Shown: positions 46,871 to 57,999, counted from the first letter of the stretch. The stretch: 64,000 nucleotides of DNA from Myotis daubentonii (GCF_963259705.1 NC_081847.1:71383754-71447753); one strand, 5' to 3'. Notes: generated by a model from the sequence alone, not told the origin. A program made the numbers and translations.

Positions 46871-47194
46871 AGAACATGCTGAATCCCATGCAGTACCAGT
46901 TTGGGGTAGCACGGAGAAGAAAGAAGGTGGTTGGCCATGGATCACTGCATGGGAAAAAGTCATACCCAGGGTGGCCTTGAAGGATGTTTGGAGCAGTGAT
47001 GAAAGATGCTTAAAACACAGATGCTAAGCCTCTTACCAGGATAGGTTCCAGGTGGTTGGTACCATCACTATGTAATTCATAGCTGGCATGTACCAAGGAC
47101 TATCCTAGCTTACATCCTCATTTAACCCTCCCAAACCTCCGAGGCAGGCAATGTTGTCTTTGGGAGAACAACGAAGCTCAGAGATATTAAATTA

Positions 47195-47700
47195 TTTGTC
47201 CCACCCACAAAAATACTTGTATTAGAATGTTCACTTTATTTATAATAGCTCAGTCTGGAAACAAACCCAATATCTATCATCAGGTGAACAGACAATGCAA
47301 TTGTGCTATATCATACAATGTAATATAACTTAGCCATAAAATGGAACAAACTATGGATAGACACCATACAATGAATCTTAAAGACACTGTGTTGAGCAAA
47401 AAGAAGCCAGACAAAAATATATGTGCTGCAAATGAAGTTCTAAAACTTAAATATACTTCGTACACTTAAACTGAACTTGAACAAAGCTTGATAAGAGAAG
47501 TCAGATATGCAGTTTCTTCTAGAGGAGGGGTAAGGGGTATATAAACTAGAAAGGAGTATGAGGGAACTTTCTGGGATGATGGAAATGCTTCTACTAGTAT
47601 ATCTGGAATGGGATGGTGGTTGCCATCAAAACCACTGTCCACTTAAAAATTTGCATTTTATAGTATGTAAATCATATCCCAACAAAAAATGAGCTAAGAA
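47195..47700 (+). mobile_element. Old L1 3' UTR
   Basis: TTATTTATAATAGCTCAGTC, TTAGCCATAAAATGGAACAA, GAGGGAACTTTCTGGGATGA and AATTTGCATTTTATAGTATG in L1M order, ending at an A-rich AACAAAAAATG. Confidence 0.75.
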
Positions 47701-49480
47701 ACCATTCGCCCTGGGTCACAAAGACACAATGGAGGTTTGAACCCAGGTTTGCCCAAACCAATGGCCTTTACATACGTCTGCCCTAGTGGAGCAGGGAGCC
47801 TCAGGCCATGCCCAGTGTGGTGAAGTGCCCTGCCAAAATCTGAATGAAGGGTATTCACAGTTACCCTAGGAAGGCTGTCACAGCTCCCCAGTCCCCCAAC
47901 CACAACAGAGACTTGTGGGGAGGCCAGATGAGTGTCAAGCGGGGAGTCAAGAAACCTGCGTTCAGGCCTCAGCTCTGTTCTCTTCTTGCTATGTAACCCC
48001 TGAGTAAACTACTCCATGACTCAGTTTCCCTTCTGTGAAGCAAGGAAGGAGGGGATCGATGGTTCCCAGAATGGTGCCCCAGATCCTAGGGGCCACAGGA
48101 CCACAAGCACCTCTGCTCACCAAGGACTGTTATTTTATATGCAATAAGTAATGTGCCTGCCTCACATCTTGGTAAACTATTTTTTTAAATGCATGCTAAT
48201 ATTATTGATTAATAAAATACACATCTAAAGCAAAAATAAAACCATAGCAGCGTTTTGCCATTGTGTATTTTCTCAAACAGGAGATACCAAAAGAACAGCC
48301 ACTGCTCATGACTTTGGTTTAAAGAGGCTGGAATCTCTGTGTAGAGGATCGCTAAGGGGACAGTCACCAAGGGAACAGTCGCCAAGGGCCCTTCCAGGTC
48401 AACTGCGCAGTGATTGTCCGGTATCACTTGGGCAAATGCTTGCCCTTGTGTTTCTCAGGCCTGGGTCCCTCGGGGACAAGCCTATTGTCTGGACACCAAG
48501 GACCCAGCCCCCAGTGTGCGGCCTATGTCCTGGTTCTGCAGCCCCATCTACGGCCCCTAAGTGTGGCCACGGCGGTTCTGACAGTGACCAGCTGAAGGAG
48601 GGAGCCTGGGCATTTCCCTCCCCATCAGCTTCTGGTCAACGCCCCATCCCCCAACCACCACTACGGAAGGCCCCAGTCCACCTGGGATCTGCTTCTAACA
48701 GGCCTCTGACCCACCCCTAGCTGAGCCAAGTGACTTGCCATGCCTCCCATGCCACAAGCCTGAAGGACCGAGAAGCATGTCGCACATCCAAGTGCAAGGT
48801 CAGACCTTTCTTTCCCCCATCCTCCTGGCTCAGCTGGCCACCCTCCTCCACCTGGACACACCCTCAGCCCTGGGACAGGTGTGGGTCCTAGACCACAGAC
48901 AGAAGCCAGAATCACCAGTTTCTCATTCCCTGTGCCTTTCCCTCCCGGCCAGGGTTTTCACACGGGTTCCTGGTGCTGAGTCAGAGCTTTACAGAGCATC
49001 AGGATAGAGCAGGGCCTTGGCTGAGTGCCGCCTCCCAAAGGCTCCCACACGGGACTGCCCTGCTCTACAGAAACACCAGCCCCCAAAGGAGGACTCCCTG
49101 GATGAGGGACACCCACCCACCGAGACTCTGAGGCACAAATTCCCAGTCCCCAGACGTATCCCCAAACCAGAGGCTGGAGCCTTGCCAACTTCATATTTTA
49201 AAAAATAACAAAACCAAGGGCAGAAGACAGACCAGCTGCCCCCACACCTAACTGTCGTCTCCTCCCTGAAGACTCCACTTGCTACTTTTAATCAATTTTT
49301 CCTCCATCAGATTGGAAACAGCCAGAGAACCAGCCTTCTCCTCAGGACACACACCATCCCCCTCTTTGGCTTCCAACTTTGCCGGTCACCGGACAAAAGA
49401 TAATCACCGCCATCCTGGAGAGCCCTCACTAGCCGCCCACCCCCACCCCGACCCCCTCCCCCAGGCCGCCCCAGGCCCTA
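47700..49480. other. Intron flanking the CpG island
   Basis: A MIR-like piece lies at 47960-48060 (GACTCAGTTTCCCTTCTGTG). A short near-tandem repeat lies at about 48358-48390 (ACAGTCACCAAGGG and ACAGTCGCCAAGGG). No gene recognised. Confidence 0.4.
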
Positions 49481-50453
49481 TGGCCCCAACCCCACGTCCC
49501 GCCAGGGGCAAACTGCGGAGGGCTTTGCCAGGGCTCCTCCAGCCGCTCCCCAGGGCCTCGGGACGCACTCAGAGGCCCGGCCGAGGGAGCCCCGCGTGCC
49601 ACAGCACCCCCCCACAGCCAGCGGCCGGAGGAAAAGCCAGGGGGTGGGGTGGGGTTTAGACCCTGGCAGGGCCGCGATCCCACCGCCCGACGCGCACTCA
49701 CCGAGCAGCGCCACGGAGCCCGCGCATCTGCGCCAGGGCCGCGGGGAAACCCACGCGCGCCGTTCAATCCGGGCTCCGAGTGACGAAGAGCCGCGCTCGA
49801 CTCCAGCCGGCCCCGGACAGATGCACCGACCCGCGGACGCACGGACAGTCTCGCTCCTAACTAAGTTTTAAAGTTTCCTCCCGGGCGAAGGAAGAGACGC
49901 AGAGGGCGCAGGTGCACCTAACGGACCCGGGCTGCGGGGCGTGGGGAGCGCGAGTGGACGCCTCCTGTCCTGGGCTCCAGACATGCATCGCTGCGGGAAC
50001 CTGGCGGAGGTGGGGGGAGCGGGTCTAGTGAGGGCAGGGCGGCGCCCCCCACGGCAGCCCGGGCCTGGAGGGACGCCGTGCCCGGCTCAGGGAGGGAGCA
50101 GGCCTGGATTGGCCATTGCAAACTCGGAATCCGAGGCCCGCCGGGCAGGAACAGCCAATTAGTCAGCGGCCCAATTAGTGCGCCGCGAAGCCCGAGAAGT
50201 TGGACCCCGACGCGCGAGGGTGGCTGACCCGGTGGGGGAGGGGCGGCGCGGGGCTGCGGCTGCGGCTGCGGCTGCCCCTGCGTGACCGCGTGTAGCAGTG
50301 GCCGTCAGAGCGGTCAGTGTGCCCGAGGGTCACCGTCCCTGGGCGGCTGTGCGCGGCGGTGTGTGCCCGTGGGAGTCGTCGGGAGTGCGAGCGTTTGGCT
50401 GTCGGAGCGCCTTCTTTGTGTGACCGTCCCCAGTTGTGGCTGGGCGTGACCGC

Positions 50454-50477
50454 GGGCGGGCGGGCGGGCGGGCGGGC
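50454..50477 (+). repeat. (GGGC)6 tract with G-quadruplex potential
   Basis: Six G3 runs separated by single C occur on the plus strand (template strand for TOX2), inside the CpG island and about 500 bp inside intron 1. Confidence 0.9.
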
Positions 50478-50971
50478 GTGGAGCGAGGTGTGTGGCGTGC
50501 GGGTGACTTGCGCGCGGCGGTGTGACCGTGTGTGCATGTGGGCGAGGGGCGCGTGTCACTGTGCGTGACTGCCAGGGTGGCTCGGGCGGGACGGCGAGGC
50601 TGCAGGCGGGTGCGTGGCTGTCGGTGTGACCGCGGGTCCGCTGGTGAATGAATGGAGGCTGTCGGGGGGCATGGGTACTCGCGAGTGTCCCTGTCGTCGC
50701 GTGAGCGCCTGTCGGGGTGACTTCTGCCTGTGATGAGAGCAACTCGGGGCGTGAGTGTCACCGCAGGGATCCGTGCGAGCGGCGTGTGCCCGTCGGCGGG
50801 GCTGCGGTGTGCGCCTCTCCGCGCGTGGGCGCCGCCGGCACCCCCCTCCCCCGCGTGCGTCCCCGAGAGGACGCCGCCAGGTGACTCCAGCCCGGGCTCC
50901 AGCCCGGGGCGCTCGGGCTTCGGCCGGGTCCGAAGGCGCGGGCCGCCCCCCGCGGGCCCCCACCGCCCTAC

Positions 50972-51070
50972 CTTGCCGCAGTGGTAGTAGTCCAGGTGCG
51001 CCAGGCCGGCCGGCTCGGCCCCGGGCCGCGCGCCCACCGGGGGCGCCGAGGGGTACAGGCGGACGTCCAT
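50972..51070 (-). CDS. TOX2: TOX2 canonical first coding exon (exon 1a)
   Basis: The exon encodes 33 residues starting MDVRLYPSAP and ending LDYYHCGK, which I recognise as the N-terminus of TOX2, a nuclear HMG-box transcription factor of the TOX family. The ATG at 51070 has a strong Kozak context (G at -3, G at +4). The exon ends after a complete AAG codon and is followed on the minus strand by GTAGGG, a consensus donor, so the junction is phase 0 and fits exon 2 at 4878. It lies in a CpG island with GC boxes 124-160 bp upstream. From memory, human TOX2 has Gly where this has Cys at residue 31 and Ala where this has Pro at residue 11; both are minor and should be checked. The frame stays open far into the intron, but the donor and family match make splicing the natural reading. 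The 5' UTR is not delimited. Confidence 0.93.
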
Positions 51071-51193
51071 GGCGGGCGCGGCGGCGGCGGCTCCGCGGGC
51101 AGTGCCTGGGCGGGCGGCGGGCGGCGGGTGGGAGTCGGTGTGAGAGCGGGTGTGCGAGCGTGGGGGGCGGGCCGGGGGCGGTGCCCGGCAGAG

Positions 51194-51240
51194 CGCCCCG
51201 CCCCGCCCCGCCCCGCCCCCGCCCCCGCCCGCGCGCGCGC
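51194..51240 (-). promoter_or_regulatory. GC-box (SP/KLF) cluster upstream of exon 1a
   Basis: On the plus strand this is a tandem run of CCCCG units (51194-51230) and then a CG-dinucleotide run to 51240. On the gene strand it reads as overlapping GGGGCGGGG GC boxes, 124-160 bp upstream of the TOX2 ATG. Position and motif density fit a TATA-less core or proximal promoter. The run of G-tracts could also form a G-quadruplex on the minus strand. Function is inferred from sequence only. Confidence 0.7.
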
Positions 51241-51419
51241 TATTGTTCCGGCCTCGGGCGCCGCCGGGGGCAGGGGGCCGGGGCCGGGGCGCGGAGGTGA
51301 GGCCCCTCCTCCTGGCCGGGCCACCGAAGGGTCCCGGGCCTGGCCGTCCGCCCGGGGAGCCCGGGAGGGCTGTGCGCCTGTCCAGGAGACCCTTTCCGTC
51401 CCGCCTTTCGCCACCAAGA

Positions 51420-53030
51420 GTGAGAATAGAGAGAAGCCCCTAAGCCACTCCTCCCCAGAAGTGGGGCACCCCTCGCCCTAAATAGTTAAGGCGACAATGG
51501 GCCCCACGCGGCTTGGAGTGGCGGGGGAGAGGGAGGAACACCTTCGGAGATGGGTGCTGTCTGGGGTGGGGGTGGGGGGGCGAGGGGCTGCCTACTTGTC
51601 CCACTGATCCGAGTCCGTGCGATAGGGGCCCTGGGAGATTGCTTGCTTAAACTCTCACTTTACAGAAGAGGAAACTGAGGAAGGGACCTTTTGTCAGTTA
51701 TGGAGCTCCAGATGCATGGGCTCCGATGCCTCCAGAGTTTCCAAGACGGAAACCACTGGGAGAAGGCAGAAGGATGCTGCCCGCTTTAATGACTTGGGGG
51801 GGGGGGGGGTATAGGAATGGTCTAGAAACTGAAGTTCTCAGGAGGGGTCCAGAACCTGCCCCACCTCATGGGATCCTAGACAGAAATGGATGGCTCCCGT
51901 GGCCGGGCAAGAGGTGACTGAAACAGGTCCCTCTCGAACACCCACAAGAAGCCCCCTCACTCCTCACATCACCTGTGGGCAGCTGGTCTGTTGCTCCTCC
52001 CCTTTTCATCCAAGAGTTGTCTGCACTGGAAGTCTGCACTCCCTTACCTCCTACGGACCGCTTCACCACTGCCTGGCTGGGGAGAGCCAAGAGGCCGGAA
52101 GTGGGTCAGGATGGAGCAGCGGATGCTATTTGGAGAGAAGGGAGTGAGCCTTTTGCTCACTCAGGAGCCAGCGTGGAACTTAGCGCCCAGCTGCTACTTG
52201 GTCCTCTATTTGTGAGGTGAACATAAAAGGTGCTACATAGCAGACCTGACAGGCTAACGTGGGGGGGGGGGGCACCCACAAGGCAAGCCTAACTCACTCA
52301 GTGATGGAAAGTGACCACATAGGATGATGTGATCATAAATTCCTGATTACATTCTAGGAGGAACATTTCAGGCCCATAGCTTCTTTAGCAAGGTCAGTTA
52401 TTACCTTAAGCAACCCCTGCCCATTATTTTACATTTAGGATAACATACCTTTGAAATGTCAGAGTAATTTTCTTTTCCAGATCCCTCAGAGGCACAGCCA
52501 CCAGCGCCAGAGCACAAAACCACAGGAGACCCCTTATTGTTTCTTGTTGCCTACACACCACCTCTAATTACTATAATTGTTTAATGTAAACTCTCCTGTA
52601 CCCAGCAATGTAAAAGAAGTGTGTATCTCTCCATTTACTTTTTTCCAGTCCTAGAGATTTCCCCACATTGCTTTCTTCCACTTCCTTAAGCTACCGCCAA
52701 TGGACTTCATGTAACTTTCCTTACATTCTCTCCTTTAATTCTAAATGCATAAAAGGAACTGCAAAACAGCCATTCTTCAAAGCATTTTCTTAATGCCTTG
52801 AGATTTTGCTTCTGGGTCAGGCCTCAGATTTGACTCAAATAAACTCTTATAAAGTTTTTCTGTAGGTTTGGACTTTATTTTGTCAACAGTGGCCATAAGG
52901 ATCCATTAATACAAGATATGTCTGAGAAACGTTTTCACCAAAGATTGTGGGACAACAGAGGGAAATTACAGCTCCAAAAGGAAAAAACTAGTAAATAAAT
53001 TTCAGCAGTCATTGTTTCTAGAAATACATG
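51420..53030. other. Upstream flank of TOX2, mostly unassigned
   Basis: A MIR core lies at 51640-51700 (ACAGAAGAGGAAACTGAGGA). Poly-G runs lie at about 51799-51810 and 52261-52272. No coding exon on either strand. Confidence 0.45.
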
Positions 53031-53381
53031 GCCATATCTCATCAGAAGGAATTTCCCACTGGCTCCTTTCCTTTTTTCCATCTGGACATCCAACTGACCC
53101 AGCATTATTTGTTGAAAAGATCCCTCCCCCGGCCACTTCTCTGCAGCATTAACTTTGTCATAAATCAAGTAGTCCGTGTGTGCATGGGACTGTTTCTGAA
53201 CTCTCTAGTCTGTTCCATTAGCCTGTTTTTCTCTCCTTGTGCCATTCCCACACTGGCTGGATTACTGTAGCTTTTGAGTGTTTTAATGTCCTATATAAAG
53301 TCTACCCACTTTTTTCTTCAAGACTGCCTTGGCTGTCCCTGGCCTTTGCACTTCCATAGAAGTTTTAAAATCAACTTGTCT

Positions 53382-53596
53382 GGCCCAGCAGCATGACTCA
53401 GTGGTTGAATGTCGATCTATGAGCCAGGAGGTCCCGGTTCAATTCCCAATCAGGACACATGCCTGAGTTGTGGGCTCAATCCCCAGTGTGGGGCATCAAG
53501 GGGGCAATGATCAATGATTCTCTCTCATCGCTGATGTTTCTATTTCTCTCTCCCTCTTCCTTCCTCTCTGAAGTCAATAAAAATAAATATTTTTTT
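53382..53596 (+). mobile_element. Ves SINE (bat tRNA-derived)
   Basis: CGGTTCAATTCCCAATCAGG, CACATGCCTGAGTTGTGGGC and CTCTGAAGTCAATAAAAATA. Duplication AAATCAACTTGTCT (53368-53381) and AAATCAGCTTGTCT (53597-53610). Confidence 0.94.
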
Positions 53597-53610
53597 AAAT
53601 CAGCTTGTCT

Positions 53611-53614
<4 letters not shown>

Positions 53615-53655
<41 letters not shown>
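53615..53655. repeat. (AC)n microsatellite
   Basis: About 20 AC units between two oppositely oriented Ves SINEs. Confidence 0.98.
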
Positions 53656-53657
<2 letters not shown>

Positions 53658-53697
53658 ATCCTGCTGGAATTTTGATTGCTATCACATTGAATTTTTA

Positions 53698-53919
53698 TTT
53701 TTTATTTTTTTTAAATTTTATTGATTTTTTACAGAGAGGAAGGGAGAGAGATAGAGAGTTAGAAACATCGATGAGAGAGAAACACCGATCAGCTGCCTCC
53801 TGCACATCTCCCACTGGGGATGTGCCCGCAACCCAGGTACATGCCCTTGACTGGAATCGAACCTGGGACCTTTCAGTCCGCAGGCCGACGCTCTATCCAC
53901 TGAGCCAAACCGGTTTTGG
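53698..53919 (-). mobile_element. Ves SINE (bat tRNA-derived)
   Basis: Reverse copy with ACTGGAATCGAACCTGGGAC and CTCTATCCACTGAGCCAAAC. Perfect 15-bp duplication CACATTGAATTTTTA (53683-53697 and 53920-53934), so it is young. Confidence 0.97.
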
Positions 53920-54169
53920 CACATTGAATTTTTAGATCAATGTCGGTAAAATTGACATTTTCAATATTGTCTGTCTATCCATAAACATAGTATGTCCCTT
54001 TCTCTGTTCAGGGTTGTTTTTTTAAGGTTCTCCCAGCAATGTTTTGTAGTTTTCTATGTAGAGACCTTGTACATTTTTTATTAGATTTAGTCCTGAGTGT
54101 TTATGTTTTGGGTACTATTATCAATGGTTTCTCTATATGGTGTTTTATTTTGTTTGTTGCCTGTATTGC

Positions 54170-54625
54170 ATGGTGGCTTTAAAACAAGTCAACAAATTCT
54201 TTGACACTCTTCCTAAGGGGTGGAGTCTAGTAGCCCTCCTCTTTAAAATGGTTGGTCTTCGTGTTGTTGTTCTTTTAATAAATAGAATGTGGCAGAAGTG
54301 ATGCTGCATGACTTCTGACTCAAAGTCAAGAAAGTTGATGTATTTTCTAACTCCCTCTCTTGGGACATTTGTCTTTGAAACCCTAGGCCACATGCAGAGA
54401 CCCTGAGACAAAATGAAGAGGAAGATGACTAGCCAGTCCTCAGTAGGGCCAGCCCCTGCTATTCCAGCTCCATCCACTGTCTGAATGCAACCATATGAAA
54501 AACCCTGAAACATCCAGCTGAGCCCTTCATGAATCCAAAATGCACAGAAACCATGAGAGATGATTAAATGATTATTGCTGTTTTAATCCAGGAAGTTTTG
54601 GGGTGATTTGTTACTCAGCAATATA
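54170..54625 (+). mobile_element. MLT1-type LTR (ERVL-MaLR)
   Basis: AATAGAATGTGGCAGAAGTG, TGATGCTGCATGACTTCTGA, GCTGTTTTAATCCAGGAAGT and TTTGGGGTGATTTGTTACTC, the classic MLT1 order. Inserted in the antisense L1. Confidence 0.75.
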
Positions 54626-55378
54626 GGTCTGGAACGTATATAGAAGTAGACTTTTGTATAATAGCAACATTGCCAAATTCAATTATTCTAACAATTTGTA
54701 GATTCTTTGGCTTTTAATATATATATATATACCATATTCTATCTCATCTGCAAAAATGAGTTTTAACGTTTCCTTTTTAGTCCTTATACATTCAATTTAT
54801 TTTTCTTGGCTTATTACACTGGCTAGTATTGCTAGTACAATTTTGGAAAGAAGTAATGATAGCAGGCATCCTTGTCTCATTCCTGATCTCAAAAGTAAAG
54901 CTATCAATATTTCATCATAATTATACTACTTAGTGTAACATTGGGAGGTTTTATATGGGTGTTGTTTTGTGGTGGGTTTTTTTTTTTTTCCATTTTGTTT
55001 TGTTTTCTGTAGATGCCTGCAATGTTGTGCATTAGGGAGGTCAATCTTCACAGCCATCCTCTGGGTCAGGAAATAGGATTGCTGTGGCCATTTTATAGAT
55101 CAGAAGAATGAGGCCCAGGGAGGAATGCTCAGCATCACAGTGTTAATAGCAGCACTAATTAGCAGTACCTAAGTCTGAAGATCCCACCTGGAACACAGCA
55201 CCAAGGAGGTGTCTGGGAAGTCTTGCAGTGAAGCCCGGCAGGGAAGTTATGCAGACCCCAAATCTTGGACTTGCCCTCTTATGTTGGCAGTTGATCAGAT
55301 AGGAAATTGATGACTCAGTTCTCCCAAAGAAACACCCAGCCTCATTTATTGTCCTCAGGATGGAGGTAGGGCTTGAGC

Positions 55379-55590
55379 CAGCCGTGGGCAAACTACGGCC
55401 TGTGGGTTGGATCCGCCCGTTTGAAATGAATAAAACTAAAAAAAATAAAGACCGTACCCTTTTATGTAATGATGTTTACTTTGAATTTATATTAGTTCAC
55501 ACAAACACTCCATCCATGCTTTTGTTCCGGCCTCCGGTCCAGTTTAAGAACCCATTGTGGCCCTCGAGTCAAAAAGTTTGCCCACCCCTG
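55379..55590. mobile_element. Non-autonomous hAT element (212 bp), copy A
   Basis: Left end CAGCCGTGGGCAAACT, right end AGTTTGCCCACCCCTG, perfect 8-bp duplication GCTTGAGC (55371-55378 and 55591-55598). Body contains GAAATGAATAAAACTAAAAA and TTTTGTTCCGGCC. Near-identical to copy B at 63499. Confidence 0.94.
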
Positions 55591-55874
55591 GCTTGAGCCC
55601 TTCTTCTCTCTTCCTCTTAACCCTATGTGGGATCTGTGAGAGCAGAGCCCCAGGTCTCAGACAGTGACCAGCTGGCTCAGGACAGCTTGGTCATGCCTTG
55701 CCTACAACAACCCAGTTTGGGAACCCAGAATATCTGCTTGTTCATCTTCTAATTCTCAGTTTTTTGTATCATAAACAGATATCAAAATATAGATATAACT
55801 TACTATGTTTTATTATTATTTTGGTGCAGCAAGGCAAACACATAAGGAGACAGTTGCCATTGAAAAGATAGTTT

Positions 55875-56085
55875 GGCCGGGCTAGTATATCTCAGTGGTT
55901 CAGCATTGACTTATGAACCAGGGGGTTGCAATTCAATTCTGGTTAGAGCGCATGCCTGGGTTGTGGGCTCAATTCCCAGTATGGGGCGTGCAGGAGGCAA
56001 TCAGTCAATGATTCTCTCTCATCACTGATGTTTCTGTCTCTCTCCCTCTGCCTTCCTCTCTGAAATCAATAAAAATATATTTTAA
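55875..56085 (+). mobile_element. Ves SINE (bat tRNA-derived)
   Basis: AATTCAATTCTGGTTAGAGC (degenerate B box), GCATGCCTGGGTTGTGGGCT and CTCTGAAATCAATAAAAATA. Duplication AAAAGATAGTTT (55863-55874) and AAAAGATAATTT (56086-56097). Confidence 0.94.
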
Positions 56086-56639
56086 AAAAGATAATTTGTT
56101 ACAGTTCCAAAGAGGAGGGGGCATGCCACCCCCTGGGGGACCACAGGGGAAGCACCAGGGTCAGTCAGGAGGGAGAAGGCAGAATTGTGGTTTATGCAGG
56201 AAATAATGGATGAGGCCGGTAAGCAGAGTTAGGGTTGGCTAATCTGAATAATTTTAACAGGCTCTAGGGCCAAGGGGCTGTCCCTAGTTGTCTGATACCT
56301 GTCCCTCAGTGATGAGGGCAGGTGGCCTGGGGTATGAGAACTGGATGAAGGAGGTGGCTGGTGGTGTGGGTTCTGGATTGTTTTGTTTACATTGGAAAAG
56401 CACATGCACAGGAGAATTGTTTACCTTCCCTAACCCTGGAAGGGTCTGTCTTCAAGGTCCCTGTTGTCAAAGCATCAAATACAGAAAAGACATGGTTAAT
56501 ACATGTGGTCACTTACCCATGTATTACCTAATAGTCCCTCTCCAACCTTACCTGGGGAAAGTCTTGGCTTTAAATAAAAATGACCAACCACTAAAGAACA
56601 GCTGTGGCAGAGGAGCTAAGGTCTGTTCATAAATGGTCT

Positions 56640-56770
56640 GCCTTATAATAGAATTGTGCTTCTCCCACTTGAATTTAGGTATGACCATGTGACTTGCTTT
56701 GGCCAAGGGAACATGAGTGACGTGGTATGTTACTTCCAGGTGGGAGCTTTTAGGGTCTGGGTGTACTTAA
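56640..56770 (+). mobile_element. MLT1-like LTR fragment
   Basis: TATGACCATGTGACTTGCTT and TGGCCAAGGGAACATGAGTG, middle part of an MLT1-class LTR. Confidence 0.5.
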
Positions 56771-56804
56771 CCCCATTCCCTTCTTTTTTTTAACCCTAGC
56801 AAAT

Positions 56805-57030
56805 TCCAACTCATTCTTTAAGACCCGGTTCAAGTAACACCTCTTTGGTGAAGACCACCAAGACTCCAACCCAGTGCTCCCATTTGCTGTTCCGATAACC
56901 ATCTGCACACAGGACTATTAATGTCGATTCCACCAAACCATAATAACACGTTGCCCTATGAGTGTCTCTGGGGCAGGGGCAATGGCTCACTCCTTTTGGT
57001 GCCTCCAGTGACTGGCACAGGGGCCTACAC
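56805..57030 (+). mobile_element. L2 LINE 3' region
   Basis: AACTCATTCTTTAAGACCCG, GTTCAAGTAACACCTCTTTG and CTCTGGGGCAGGGGCAATGG, sense L2. Confidence 0.65.
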
Positions 57031-57324
57031 CGCACGGATGCGTTATGCCCTCCTCCAGAGGAGGCGAGCTTTCAAGTGCCTTCCCATCTAAGCACTCAGG
57101 AGCTCAGGAAGAAGGAGCCTCCAAATTATTCAGATTCCAGGGTACAGATGGGCCACATTTGACAGTGACTGGAGTCACAAATTAGCCGGTAAAGTCCAGC
57201 CCTATCTGCCCCTCTGCCTCTTCATTCCCAGGAGCCAGCGTGCATAAGAGCTGGCTCAGGTTAAGATGTAGTGGGATAGGTAAAGCCAGATTGGGGTGTG
57301 CAAAATGGAGGTTCCCTGGGAAAA

Positions 57325-57660
57325 CTTACCTCTCTTAGTCGGGGTCCTCCAAAAGTCGATCCGAAGAGAAGGATCTTATTGCAAATACTTTATTGGAGAG
57401 TGATTCCCAAGACACACAGGCAGGGGAGTGGAAAAGGAAGACAAGGAAAGGAAGATGGTCAACGATGGGCAAATTACCACCGTGGAGAATTGAGGTTTAA
57501 CTCCATGGGGAAATTCTGGAAAACAAGGTGAAACATGTACTCAGAGTTATCCCACTTGAGAGGCAAGGAGTTGGGGTCTTTACCCACCAACTCCTGGCAA
57601 TCGTGGTTGAAGGCTGCTCCCAGAGGGCATTAATTCCCAGACAATTCAGCCTGCTACGCA
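57325..57660 (+). mobile_element. Unassigned old interspersed repeat, copy 2
   Basis: GGGGTCCTCCAAAAGTCGAT, TACTTTATTGGAGAGTGATT and CCCAAGACACACAGGCAGGG resemble the same unnamed family as 5660-5985. Diverged; limits approximate. Confidence 0.35.
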
Positions 57661-57999
57661 GACCAGGGCTCTAGCAACCAGAGGAAGACATTAGACAAAG
57701 AGATGCAGGTTTACAAATGTCAGAAGTTGGGGTTCCATGTGCTGAAATGGTGAGGTTTGTGTGAATGTGAATGGAGCACCTGTAGTGTCTGCTGCAGGGC
57801 TCAGATCATCTAATAATAGAGAACTCTGCTTTCCTTAGGTAGTCTCGCTTCATATATGTCTGCTGCATACATCTCCCTAAGGAACTTAGTTGAGTGGGTA
57901 GCTATTATCTGGGGCAGCAGTTGGCATTAGTGGGGTCCCATCCATTTTACCCACCAGCAGCACTCCAATCTGTTCCAAGGGTAGGGCCATGGGACACCC

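Larger units (their letters stand above)
1..51300 (-). other. TOX2: TOX2 gene, 5' part (partial, runs off the left edge)
   Basis: Three in-phase exons in the right order on one strand define the transcribed region: exon 1a near 51 kb, exon 1b at 27.8 kb, exon 2 at 4.8 kb. Intron 1 measured from exon 1a is about 46 kb, in keeping with the large first intron expected of this gene. Everything between is intronic: repeats plus unassigned single-copy DNA. The transcription start is not fixed; I place it loosely between the exon 1a ATG and the GC-box tract. Exon 3 and all later exons, including the HMG box, lie outside the window. Confidence 0.85.
49480..51420 (-). promoter_or_regulatory. TOX2: CpG-island promoter of TOX2
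   Basis: CpG density and GC content rise sharply from about 49.5 kb to 51.4 kb, while the flanks are ordinary CpG-poor bat DNA. Exon 1a with its strong Kozak start sits inside. No TATA box is evident upstream of the ATG, so dispersed initiation from a GC-box promoter is likely. The intronic half (50270-50770) is rich in G and T on the plus strand with many CpGs. No divergent gene was recognised on the plus strand. Confidence 0.88.
53030..55000 (-). mobile_element. Old L1 ORF2/3' region, antisense, heavily invaded
   Basis: Antisense L1 text runs through CATTATTTGTTGAAAAGATC, TGGATTACTGTAGCTTTTGA, then CAATGTTTTGTAGTTTTC and, after interruptions, GCAGGCATCCTTGTCTCATT and CCTGATCTCAAAAGTAAAGC. 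It is split by a Ves (53382-53596), an AC run, a reverse Ves (53698-53919) and an MLT1 (about 54170-54625). No intact reading frame. Confidence 0.75.

Noticed and set aside
49429..49842. 137-codon minus-strand frame in the CpG island
   Set aside because: CpG-island frames are open by composition; no match to any TOX2 isoform I know.
54170..54625. Possible endogenous retroviral genes near LTR sequences
   Set aside because: Only solitary, diverged MLT1 LTR fragments are present here and at 3095-3565; no gag, pol or env-like frame adjoins them.
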